A stretch of DNA of 10,001 nt from Chrysochromulina tobinii (GCA_001275005.1 JWZX01001824.1:1-10001); one strand, 5' to 3'. Positions 1 to 7,066 are shown, counted from the first letter of the stretch. The notes: generated by a model from the sequence alone, not told the origin. Program-made: numbers and translations.

Positions 1-600
1 CATGTTTGATGCATGCCCTGTGCATCCCAAGGGTACCATGGTGATCCCCATGCTCTGGAGAATCAGTGAGTATGTTGTTTGCATGATGCGTGTCAAAAAC
101 AAAAATCACCATACCCACCCTTACGGCTGGATGCAGAAGATGGTAGCATCCACCCACAGGCCACCATACACGCCCACAAGCTCCGTGCGCAGGATGTCGG
201 AGTACGCAGGGGTGGTCGGCTTCGGCAAGTGACTGTATGTCCCGAGCGCCGCGGCCACCGGTGCCAGGCTGGTTGTGTTTAGATCCGTCATTGTGAGTCG
301 GCGTACACGCCACGTTGGGTTGGCCCGCTCCCAGCTGCTCGCGCACGCTCGGACGATGGGCGGCGCCTGCCCCCAGCCTTGAGCCCACCACATCCACACG
401 ATTCGAACCGCTGGCGTACTGATCGTGCGATCTACGTCATCGCCAGACTGGGCCGCGGCTCCCGGACCAATCTTTGCATTCATCACCTCGGGCGCTACTT
501 CTGTGCAGTTGCGATGTACTCGATTGTTCATCTTGATCCGCTCGCGACCATCGCACTGCATGGACAACAGGAACGACAGGAGAGTTGTCAACCTCGTCAT
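1..600 (-). CDS. Capsular-polysaccharide-type glycosyltransferase, 5' part, two exons, runs off left edge
   Basis: Exon 1 is 600-125 and exon 2 is 54-1, joined across a 70-nt intron; the gene continues past the left edge. The ATG at 600-598 is preceded in frame by a stop at 618-616, with only a GTG between, so ATG 600 is the likely start. Residues 4-14 are hydrophobic (LTTLLSFLLSM), suggesting a signal peptide or type II membrane anchor. From about residue 66 the protein resembles the capsular polysaccharide synthesis/DXD-sugar glycosyltransferase families (PF05704/PF04488). Visible hallmarks are WAQGWGQAPPIVRACASSW at 72-90, then SDILRTELVGVYGGLWVDAT at 134-153, which is the typical SD-x-x-R, YGG, W-x-DAT block that binds nucleotide sugar and metal. 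Exon 2 adds a Trp/Pro-rich stretch without a stop. A role in the secretory pathway, adding sugars to surface glycans, is inferred. The donor and acceptor sugars cannot be told. Family assignment is fairly sure; the splice is strongly suggested but not proven. Confidence 0.75.
55..124 (-). other. Predicted spliceosomal intron (70 nt, phase 2) in the glycosyltransferase gene
   Basis: Read on the minus strand, the donor is GTAAGG immediately after CAGCC. The acceptor is TTCTCCAG, preceded by branch-like CTCAC/CTGAT. The exon 1 frame would otherwise stop at once (TAA at 123-121, inside the donor). Splicing joins CC to A to give a Pro codon and keeps the frame open to position 1. The interval is richer in A and T than the flanking exons. 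Confidence 0.8.
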
Positions 601-615
601 AGTCACTATGACGAG
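593..615. promoter_or_regulatory. Perfect 11-bp inverted repeat over the glycosyltransferase start codon
   Basis: The arms are CTCGTCATAGT (593-603) and ACTATGACGAG (605-615) around one central base. In the minus-strand transcript this could fold as a 10-bp stem with a 3-nt loop, and the ATG at 600-598 lies in the 3' arm. It could act in DNA as a dimer binding site or in mRNA by occluding the start codon. Both roles are inference; the palindrome itself is directly seen. Confidence 0.5.
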
Positions 616-845
616 TTAACTTCACCGCGATCGCTCCAGCCTTGCTGGACCCCAGCACACTCTCATGCAATGACAAAACTGGAAACGCGTTTTGTCCGTT
701 TCGTCATGTTTGCGTATCAGGTTTGCATGCTCTCGAGCCACTTCGGCGCCACTCTCCACTTAGGGCTTCCTCTTTGCGGTCCCGTTTCTTACACGGGCCG
801 CTTCGCCTCGTGAAACTTTTCTTATTCTTTCTCGGCGCACGCGGG

Positions 846-858
846 GGCTATAAGAGCC
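846..858 (-). promoter_or_regulatory. Candidate TATA element, upstream of the glycosyltransferase gene
   Basis: The sequence GGCTATAAGAGCC is an imperfect palindrome (GGCT/AGCC arms), so it reads TATAAG on plus and TTATAG on minus. Only the minus strand has a gene downstream (ATG at 600), which would imply a 5' untranslated region of about 200 nt. This is a weak call made from one motif in a GC-rich context. Confidence 0.3.
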
Positions 859-966
859 GAGAGCCACGGAGAGCGTCGCTCCGCCCTCGAAGCGCCCGCA
901 CGGCGCACAAGCGCTCAGGCTACGCGACCGTGTGACGGGTGTGTTTTAATAAACGAGAACCCGTAA

Positions 967-987
967 CGTGACTCGTGAGTCGTGACG
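967..987. repeat. Three tandem 7-bp units CGTGACT / CGTGAGT / CGTGACG
   Basis: Three heptamers lie head to tail and differ only in the last two positions. They create TGACTC, TGAGTC and TGACGT cores, which resemble bZIP (AP-1/CRE-like) half or full sites. The position is about 80-100 nt beyond the oxidoreductase stop and about 370-390 nt upstream of the glycosyltransferase ATG. Regulatory function is inferred only. Confidence 0.4.
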
Positions 988-1066
988 TTCGTACGATCTG
1001 CCGTGAACCAACAGCGTTCTGAGACCTCTCTCGAGGCCACCCAGTGATCAACGAAACATCAGCGCA

Positions 1067-2398
1067 TCATAAAACCTTCGAAGAGCTCTCTGAAAGCGTC
1101 GCCGCTCCCAGCGCGCTTCTCAAGTCGAGTCGCCGCATGTGCTCGGGAAGGCGCCCCTCGTCGTCGGCCATCACCGCCTCGGCCACCCGCGCGCCGAGCA
1201 CGGCATGGTAGATCAGCCCGCGCGATCCCAGCCCGCCAAAGAGCCACGTTGCCGCACGCGCAGCCCCAGGCGCAGCGGCCGTCGCCGCCTTTGAAGATTT
1301 GGTCACATCCGATTTGGCGGCTTCCGCTTCATGGGCTGCATCGGGCCCGGCGGCGGCACCGAGCGGCGGCAGCCGGCCAGCGATCGGAGCGTAGCCCAGG
1401 TGCGAGCGCGGCGGGAGCGAGCGCACCCCGGCCTGCACGCCCACGATGCGCGCCGTGGCGAGCGGTGCATGCATCGCTACGAGGCCGGGCAGCAAGAGCG
1501 CACACGCCGCCGTTTCGTCCGCCGGCCGGTTGACTCTCTCTGGTGGATCATACTCATGCGTGGCTCCCGCGAGCAGCCGGCGCCCGCCGTCCATAGGCAC
1601 CACATAATCGCCGTTGATCAGCGGCACGCGCAGGGCATCCGGAGCCTCCGGCCGCTGCGCAAGGATGAGATTCTGCCCGCGGCACGGCCGCAGCGCCTTG
1701 GCCAATGCCAGCCCTCGAAGCTCAGCGAGCTCCGTGGCGCCGAAGCCGTTGGCTACGACGACCGCGTCGTATGGCGCCTCGCCCGCTGCGGCGACCGCTG
1801 CGTGCAGCTCGGCCAACGAGCTCAGCCGCTTGGCGCGCCATCGCACCTCCCCCTCGGCCGTCTCGGCCCCGATCGCCTCGCATAGCTTCCACAGTGCTTT
1901 GAGGTATGCTGGCGTGTCGAGGCTCATTGCGGACGGTGCAAAAGCTCCGCCGAGCGCGGCTGTGCCTGCGTGGGCAGCCTGGACCTGTTCACGCGTCCAC
2001 CACGTTTGATCGAGCGGCCCGTGCGACTCGGCGGATGCACTCACGGCAGCTTGCAAATCGCCAGCTTGGTCTGCGTCCAATGCGAGTCGCAGCAGCCCTT
2101 CGCGGCCACTTAAGCGCGCACCAATGAGCTTCTCGCAGCGCTCGACGAGCGCCGACGTGGCCTCGAAGCCGTTGCGGCCGAGCCAGATCTCTCGACCGTT
2201 GGGACGGAACGGATGCAATAGACCAGCCGCAACTGCTGATGCGCCACCCGTGCCGGGCGTGGGTTCGGCATCGTAAACATGGACGACACATGCACCACTA
2301 TCGAGGAGGCTCACCGCCGTGCCGAGGCCGGCAAGTCCACCGCCTATGATGGCGATCCGCTTCACGGCAGCGAAGGCGAGGAGGAGCAGTCCGGACAT
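1067..2398 (-). CDS. FAD-dependent oxidoreductase, DAO family (MnmC C-terminal-domain-like)
   Basis: This 443-residue protein ends in TGA at 1069-1067. The frame extends upstream without a stop, but the next possible initiator is only a GTG at 2476, and a 23-bp non-triplet duplication lies between them, so the ATG at 2398 is preferred. A dinucleotide-binding motif follows directly (KRIAIIGGGLAGLG, 13-26), with an acidic strand end near D43. ASAVAAGLLHPF (53-64), RPCRGQNLIL (237-246) and the C-terminal FAD-contacting WLFGGLGSRGLIYHAVLG (385-402) match the DAO fold and most resemble the MnmC C-terminal domain and its plant relatives. That family oxidatively removes carboxymethyl or amine-linked groups from modified nucleosides or small amines; the substrate here is unknown. 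The hydrophobic residues 3-11 may be only the lead-in to the first beta strand. Residues 346-383 form an Ala-rich insert. A tRNA-modification role is possible but unproven. Confidence 0.85.
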   Translation of the reverse strand: MSGLLLLAFAAVKRIAIIGGGLAGLGTAVSLLDSGACVVHVYDAEPTPGTGGASAVAAGLLHPFRPNGREIWLGRNGFEATSALVERCEKLIGARLSGREGLLRLALDADQAGDLQAAVSASAESHGPLDQTWWTREQVQAAHAGTAALGGAFAPSAMSLDTPAYLKALWKLCEAIGAETAEGEVRWRAKRLSSLAELHAAVAAAGEAPYDAVVVANGFGATELAELRGLALAKALRPCRGQNLILAQRPEAPDALRVPLINGDYVVPMDGGRRLLAGATHEYDPPERVNRPADETAACALLLPGLVAMHAPLATARIVGVQAGVRSLPPRSHLGYAPIAGRLPPLGAAAGPDAAHEAEAAKSDVTKSSKAATAAAPGAARAATWLFGGLGSRGLIYHAVLGARVAEAVMADDEGRLPEHMRRLDLRSALGAATLSESSSKVL

Positions 2399-2630
2399 CA
2401 AAACTGTGAAATTGCCGAAACTCGCGGTGTGAAATTGCCGAAAAACGCGGAACGCCTCGCAGCTCCATGCCGCCACTCCCTGTAATATTCACATGTAGTA
2501 GAACTTATTACCATATTGATATTGCACTGATTCAAACTCTCGCGCTCGTCGACAAGGCCACTCTCGTGGTGACCATCATACATGCTATACACATTGCCGT
2601 TCTGACACTTCACCGTTTGGCGGCCCCACC
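2399..2630. other. Intergenic region between coiled-coil and oxidoreductase genes
   Basis: This 232-bp gap should hold the 3' untranslated region of the coiled-coil gene and the oxidoreductase promoter and leader. Roughly 2480-2540 is the most AT-rich stretch of the window. No gene is seen. On the minus strand TTTCACAG ending at 2404 resembles a 3' splice site six bases before the ATG, so a spliced leader exon cannot be excluded. Confidence 0.5.
2405..2450. repeat. 23-bp tandem duplication just upstream of the oxidoreductase ATG
   Basis: The two copies are 2405-2427 and 2428-2450. Each begins tgtgaaattgccgaaa, and they differ at two bases near the end. A 23-bp unit would shift the reading frame, which argues that this DNA is leader or promoter rather than coding. 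It starts seven bases upstream of the ATG at 2398. Confidence 0.8.
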
Positions 2631-3030
2631 TCACCAGAGGTCGCCTCGATCTGGCGGCGGCGGCAGCTCCGCGTTCTCTGCCTCGAGTCCGCTCTCGCCA
2701 CCATTCCAGAGGCCCCACTGGTGGAGCCGTTGCTCGAGCTGTGCAATCGTCTTCAAGTCGGAGATGCGCATCTCGTCGAGTGACGAAACCCAGGCCCGCT
2801 CGGATCGCAACGTGCGCGCGCTCGCGGCCGCGTCGGCATGTGCCCGACACAGCGCCTCGAGGTCGGCTTGGTGGGCGGCGCGCCTGTGAGCGAGCTCCTG
2901 CTCGAGCTCGCTCAGCTGTGCCCGGAGCTGTACGACTGCACCGCGCAGGGCGGCGGCATCGTTCAGCGGCACACGCGCGTGGGCAGAGGGAGGGCTCGAC
3001 ACGGCGTTTGACATGGCTGCTGGCCCACCG

Positions 3031-3071
<41 letters not shown>

Positions 3072-4230
3072 TCTAAGGCCGCCTCCACTGCCGCCGCTCG
3101 CCACGGCGGCTCGCTCGTGCGCCGGCGTCGCGGCCGTGCGAGCCACCGAGCGCGGCGAGGCTGCTATGCATAAACGGTGCGTGCAGCGGAGGAGAGAGCT
3201 CCTCTGCCAAGATAGGAGGTGGCGGCGGCGGCGGCTGCGTCCACACACTCACAAACGGTCTGTGCTCCTCGTCAGTCGCGGCGGCGGCGGCGAAGGAAGC
3301 GGCGGCGGTGTCGCGCGGTAGCGACGGTGTTGCGCAGCCTGGCGTGAGCCCCCTAGCGGCCGTCGCCGAGGGCACCGGGAGCAACGATGGCGGCGGAAGG
3401 CCCGCCGCCCGTCGTCGGCGCTCCTCACGTTCCGTGCGAAGCCTATCGACCTCTGCCTGGAGGGTGCTCACGCGCTCGAGGGCGCGGGCGAGCTGCGGGC
3501 GCAGCTCCTCGCCCTCATCGGCGACGCGCGCCAGATGCACCTGCAGCTGGTGGCACCGCTGCACCGAGAGTACGTATTGGGTACGCATCTCCTCGGACTC
3601 GCGAATCGGACTGCTCCCCTCGCCCTCGCGGGGGCTCGTTGCGGCGGACTGGTGCGGCTGCAGCATGCTGCCGCTGGCCGCGCCGTCGCGAGGACCCGCC
3701 GCGCCCTCGGAGCTGCCCGGCACTGCTGCCGCCGCTGCCGCCGCCACGCGCGCGCTGCTGCCGCCGCCGCCGTCCCGTAACAAGGACTGGAGTTGCTCGT
3801 GCAGAAAGCGGCACTCGGCCTGCGCGTCGTGCATGCCGCGCACGGCGGTTTCCGCCGCCTCGCGCAGTCGCGAAGCGTATCCGCGGTCCAATGCGCCCAC
3901 CCACTGCCGCTCGAGCCGCGCCACCTCGGCGATGAGCACGCACTGCGTCACACGGTGCGCCGCCGCCTCCACCCGGAGGCGCCCCTGCAGCATGGCCATG
4001 CCACGCCGCCCTTCGTCGAGCGCCGCGCGCGCCTTGCGCAACGCATCCTGCTCTGCGCGCAGCTCGCTCCGCGTCGCCTTGCACTCCGCGTGCATGTCGA
4101 GCAGCGCATCTTCCGTCGCGCGCAGCTTCTGCTCCAGGTCTTGCTGCCCGCCGCCCTGCTTGCGCAGGTCGTCGATGATCGAGCCCAGTAGCGCATTCTC
4201 CTCGAGGAGCGACGAGGTGGTGGCAGGCAT
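2631..4230 (-). CDS. Coiled-coil protein of unknown function, two exons
   Basis: Exon 1 is 4230-3253 and exon 2 is 3203-2631, giving about 516 residues. The ATG at 4230 is chosen because the only earlier initiator in frame is a GTG at 4287. Residues about 5-152 form a long heptad-rich coiled coil, followed by an Ala/Gly/Ser linker (153-211) and a second coil (213-275, rich in Glu, Arg, Leu). A Pro/Ala stretch reaches the splice point. Exon 2 encodes a basic segment, a Gly run at about 371-383 (GGC repeat), then a third coil (about 409-487) and a Pro-rich end. No catalytic motif or membrane segment is visible. Such architecture fits a scaffold, cytoskeletal or basal-body protein, but I do not recognise a family. 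It is divergent from the PH-domain gene. An alternative is two genes, the second starting at the ATG at 3014. Confidence 0.65.
3033..3068. repeat. (GCC)12 microsatellite, read as poly-Gly in the coiled-coil gene
   Basis: Twelve uninterrupted GCC units read as GGC on the coding minus strand and encode the Gly run in exon 2. As a triplet repeat it can change length without shifting the frame, so it does not explain the change of frame between the two halves of the gene. Confidence 0.95.
3204..3252 (-). other. Predicted spliceosomal intron (49 nt, phase 0) in the coiled-coil gene
   Basis: Read on the minus strand, the donor GTGAGT follows the codon for Phe 326. The acceptor is CCTATCTTGGCAG after a pyrimidine-rich run. 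Of the AG dinucleotides I tested between the donor and position 3016, only this one restores the downstream coding frame. It is short, but similar lengths are known in protists. Confidence 0.7.
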
Positions 4231-4339
4231 CCTTGGAGAGGCCGGTACTTTGAGAGCTGGCGTGTCCAAGGGACCACCTGCGTCCACTGAAGTGGCCGTA
4301 TTGGACGCGCAGAGGCAGAACGCGGGAAGGCGGCGCTTG

Positions 4340-4364
4340 TCAAGTCAAGTCAAGTCAAGTCAAG
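4340..4364. repeat. (TCAAG)5 microsatellite
   Basis: Five perfect TCAAG units lie 110-134 bp upstream of the coiled-coil gene ATG and about 200 bp upstream of the PH gene ATG. On the minus strand the repeat reads CTTGA. Confidence 0.95.
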
Positions 4365-4472
4365 GCCACCGACAAGAATGAGACGTTGATTTTGTGCGTT
4401 ACGCAGACCTTCAGATGCACGTATCACCTTCAAGAAACGCCGTGAACAGCCGTGCCACGTCACGGTGCAACG

Positions 4473-4500
4473 GAGAGCAGTTTGAAGAGAGCAGTTCGAA
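4473..4500. repeat. 14-bp tandem duplication in the PH-gene leader
   Basis: GAGAGCAGTTTGAA (4473-4486) is followed directly by GAGAGCAGTTCGAA (4487-4500), with one mismatch. It lies 62-89 bp upstream of the preferred ATG at 4562, so it may be promoter or 5' untranslated sequence. Confidence 0.85.
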
Positions 4501-4561
4501 GTCATGTATCCTTGTGGACGACGGGACCAACGGGCAGCGCCTCGACCGAACAAGGGAGCGA

Positions 4562-5877
4562 ATGACCTTCGGCCAGCGTGCGCGCGCGGGTGACATCGAC
4601 AGGCCGAGTGGTGGCGTGATCGGCATGCTCGTGCGCTCCGCGTCTTTTGGACGTCGCGAGAAGCCTTCACGCAGGCCGGACCCGCCCACTGAGACTGAGG
4701 AGTCGTCACATTCGCCCACGGACTCTCGCTCTGGCACGCCGGAAGCCGATCGCATCGTGAAGTCTAACTTCGTCGAGAAGACAGAGCCGAAGCCCATCAT
4801 GACCGACCGTCAGTTTGGCTGGCTGCAGAAGAAGCACCACCGGTGCGTGCAAAACGCATGCATGTCCTTATGCTTGCACGGCAGAGCGGCCGCCGGGCCA
4901 AGTGCGAGAGCCGACGGCGCATGCGCACGCTGCATTGGGCACCGCTCGCCTCGCACGCGCGTGCCTCCTGCGCTCACGCCTCTCGATCTCCTCCCCTTGC
5001 TTCCCAACTGCCCTGGTTCTGTGCAGAAGCGGCGGTTGGGCGAAGCGCTACTTTTATGTGGACGAGACGCGCGGCACGCTGAGCTACGCCAAGTCGGTGA
5101 TGAGCGTGACGAAGAAGGTGACACCCTCTGCGGTGCTGCCTCTCGCCGACGTGACGAGCATCGAGGCGCTCGACGACGACCCTTGCACCTTCGTGATCAA
5201 GTGCCCGCCCATCCACCTGACCGTCGCTGCCGTCTCGCCTAAGGAAGCAAAGGTGTGGATGACGCAGCTCGAGCTGCGTGCGCAGGTGTGGCGCGAGAAG
5301 CAGAACGCCAAGCAGCCCGTTGCCACCGCCGAGATGCTCCAGGCGATGCTTCGCCGCCCGGCCTCTGGCGCCGGCTCGAGCGTTCGTTCGGAGGCCGATG
5401 GCGACTCCTCCACGACACCCTCTCTGCTGAGCTCGCGTGACGTGTCGCACGAGCCGTCGCGCGCGGCCTCGCCCGAGGGCGACGCTGGCCACAGCGTCGG
5501 CGCCGACCCGCTCCAGCCGCGCCCCGCGCGAGCGACGCGTGAGCGTCGGGGACGTCGGTCGGCCACTCCGCCTGCCACGACGGAGGAACTCGGCGCAGAA
5601 GGGTTGGGGCTGCCCAAGGCGCCGTCGGCCGAGGATACCGGGGCGGGGCTGGCGCTCGGCTCTCCGATGCTCGAGCTGCCGCATGCGCCCGCGGCCGACG
5701 AAGCCCAGGAGCTCGATCGGGAGATCGCCGAGGCGGTCGCCGAGGGACGAGCCCCTGCCTCGTGGGCAGTCCCCTGTGCACATGCGTTGCCGCCGCCGGT
5801 GGTTGTGCCATGTGAGATCGAGGCCGAGGCCAAGGCGACGCCCGTAGCAGCGCCAGGCTCGAAGCGCGCGGCGCAGC

Positions 5878-5915
<38 letters not shown>

Positions 5916-6437
5916 TCGCCGGTCGACGCTGTCCAGACAGTGGAATGGGATTCCGGTGATGAGGACGTGGAGCCGGATCGGGTCAACTCGGCGAACCGTG
6001 CCGACGGCCCGCGCGCCTCGCCGCCGATGCGCTCCGCGGCGCCCGTGCCCCTGTCCCAGATCATCGCGAACGACGACGACGATGATGACGAGGCGCAGGA
6101 GGTCGACATTGTGCGCGAGGCAGAGGAGGCGCGCGAACGTGTGCGCCAGCAGTCGGCAAGACAGCGGGCGGAGCGCGCACCGCCGACGCTAGCAGTGGAG
6201 GACGAGTCTGCGGAGGCGCAGGGCGCTGCGCCCGACGAGGTCGCGGGGCGGCTGCCCTCGCCCGGAGTCGACCGGTGGGACGATGGCGACGACGACTGGG
6301 GCGATGAGGAGGAGGATCCGCGAACCGCGCCGGCCGCGCCCGTGTCTCCACGCGTCGTAAGCGGCGTCCTCAGCGCGCCCGGCATTGTGGCGGACGAGAA
6401 CTTTGCAGAAGACAACTGGGACAATGACGAAGAGTGA
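4562..6437 (+). CDS. PH-domain protein with acidic, Trp-containing C-terminal tail, two exons
   Basis: Exons 4562-4842 and 5027-6437 give about 563 residues. The intron sits inside the PH domain. Splicing joins GWLQKKHHR to SGGWAKRYFYV (residues 86-105), the classic opening of a pleckstrin-homology domain. The domain runs to about 184 and ends in the conserved C-terminal helix with Trp 171 (KVWMTQL). PH domains bind phosphoinositides or protein partners at membranes; basic residues K90, K91, H92, H93 and R94 in the first loop fit lipid binding. The rest appears disordered: a Ser/Pro/Glu-rich region, a 12-Ala tract at 379-390, a DDDDDD run near 442, an Arg/Glu helix after it, and acidic patches around W401, W511, W518 and W558. 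It may be a membrane-associated adaptor. The start could instead be ATG 4415, 4625 or 4799; 4562 is chosen because strong third-position G/C bias begins there. Confidence 0.85.
4843..5026 (+). other. Predicted spliceosomal intron (184 nt, phase 2) within the PH domain
   Basis: The donor is CACCG|GTGCGT and the acceptor is CTGGTTCTGTGCAG|A after a pyrimidine-rich run (about 4978-5020). Removing it joins CG to A as an Arg codon and reconstructs a continuous PH-domain start. Reading through either frame instead gives Cys/His/Arg-rich peptide unlike a PH domain. Confidence 0.88.
5880..5915 (+). repeat. (GCC)12 microsatellite, poly-Ala in the PH-domain protein
   Basis: Twelve perfect GCC units encode Ala 379-390. 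The number of units equals that in the Gly-coding repeat of the neighbouring coiled-coil gene. Confidence 0.95.
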
Positions 6438-6454
6438 GGTGACGAAGAGTGAGG
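6425..6454 (+). repeat. 15-bp tandem duplication across the PH-gene stop codon
   Basis: TGACGAAGAGTGAGG occurs at 6425-6439 and again, identically, at 6440-6454. The first copy contains the TGA stop at 6435-6437. Fifteen is a multiple of three, so the second copy repeats the stop in the same frame. Confidence 0.95.
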
Positions 6455-6534
6455 GGCACAGCACTTGCCATCGAGGATGGGCCTGTGCACGTTTACGCGC
6501 GCCGACCTCGGCAGTCCTATAGCGGCGGGAGCAT

Positions 6535-6780
6535 CCCACTTTAACGGGCGATCGAGGAGGAGCAGCCCACCTGATGGGCGATCGAGGAGGAGCTTCCCAC
6601 TTTAACGGGCGATCGAGGAGGAGCAGCCCACCTGATGGGTGATCGAGGAGGAGCAGCCCACCTTAACGGGCGATCGAGGAGGAGCAGCCCACCTGATGGG
6701 CGATCGCGGAGGAGCAGCCCACCTGATGGGCGATCGCGGAGGAGCAGCCCACTTTAACGGGCGATCGAGAGGAGGGGCGG
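6535..6780. repeat. Minisatellite of eight 30/31-bp units in two alternating types
   Basis: Unit starts are 6535, 6566, 6596, 6627, 6657, 6688, 6718 and 6748. Type A (31 bp) starts cccactttaacgggcgatcg or, in unit 5, cccaccttaacgggcgatcg. Type B (30 bp) starts cccacctgatgggcgatcg. The order is A B A B A B B A; the last unit is degenerate from gatcgag onward. Units 6 and 7 are identical and carry the variant gatcgcgg. Most units end ggaggagcag. There are no unique spacers, so this is not a CRISPR array. Confidence 0.95.
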
Positions 6781-7038
6781 CCTGCTGAGTCACCAATATA
6801 TTTATGCGCAGGATCCACAGGGATTGCTTCGAGAAGGTGGCATGAGGTATGATGTATCCTTGACCATGTGCTTCCATACACTGTGGTGTCGTTTGTATCA
6901 GACTTCAGAGTTCAGTGCAAGCTGTCGCCCCCGCCCCCGAGCCCGTGCGGTGGCCGCGTGGCCGCTGGCCCGTGCAGCTCCAGCTGCAGGAGGGACCGGA
7001 GGAGCGAGCCTGCGTGGGTTACTTTCAAACTTTGCGGC

Positions 7039-7066
7039 CGTCGTATGGTCCGTACGGTATACGACG
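7039..7066. terminator. Possible hairpin in the convergent 3' region
   Basis: The arms CGTCGTAT (7039-7046) and ATACGACG (7059-7066) are perfect and enclose a 12-nt loop that itself contains the palindrome CCGTACGG. A role in transcript 3'-end formation or as a barrier between converging transcripts is only a guess. Confidence 0.25.

Larger units (their letters stand above)
601..1066. other. Intergenic region: 3' end of the oxidoreductase gene and promoter of the glycosyltransferase gene
   Basis: No convincing coding frame is seen on either strand. It should hold the oxidoreductase 3' untranslated region (high-coordinate side) and the glycosyltransferase promoter. Noted inside are a TATA-like palindrome (846-858), a 7-bp x3 repeat with bZIP-like cores (967-987), and a 16-mer (985-1000) that recurs with one base missing downstream of the FkbM gene. 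AATAAA at 948-953 is on the plus strand, where no gene precedes it. Confidence 0.6.
4231..4561. promoter_or_regulatory. Divergent promoter region between coiled-coil and PH-domain genes
   Basis: This 331-bp stretch separates two divergent start codons and so should contain both promoters and 5' leaders. No TATA box is obvious. It holds a 5-bp x5 repeat (4340-4364) and a 14-bp x2 repeat (4473-4500). The plus frame is open back to an ATG at 4415, but third codon positions there are much less G/C-biased than after 4562, so I read it as leader. Confidence 0.55.

Noticed and set aside
400-410. GGTTCGAATC on the minus strand, resembling a tRNA B box
   Set aside because: The flanks do not form a T stem, no acceptor stem or anticodon arm is found around it, and it lies in the coding frame (Ala-Val-Arg-Ile) of the glycosyltransferase.
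948-953. AATAAA as a polyadenylation signal
   Set aside because: It is on the plus strand, and there is no plus-strand gene upstream of it in the window. The genes on both sides are on the minus strand.
2399-2476. Extension of the oxidoreductase by 26 residues upstream
   Set aside because: The first codon would be GTG at 2476, and the stretch contains a 23-bp duplication that breaks the frame. ATG 2398 fits the start of the FAD-binding strand.
3308-4381. A 357-codon open frame on the plus strand opposite the coiled-coil gene
   Set aside because: Its composition is Arg/Ser/Ala/Cys-rich noise, while the minus strand shows regular heptads. It is a GC-driven antisense shadow.
4415-4561. An earlier start of the PH-domain protein at ATG 4415
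   Set aside because: Third codon positions lose the strong G/C bias seen from 4562 on, and the stretch carries a 14-bp non-triplet duplication, so it reads better as a leader. It is not fully excluded.
5084-6490. A long open frame on the minus strand opposite the PH-domain gene
   Set aside because: It is Ser/Ala/Arg-rich and low in complexity, mirrors the plus-strand codons, and matches no fold. High GC removes stops from antisense frames. The plus strand has a clear PH domain.
6535-6780. A possible CRISPR array (30-31 bp repeats)
   Set aside because: The units abut each other with no unique spacers, no cas genes are near, and the surroundings are eukaryotic. It is a minisatellite.
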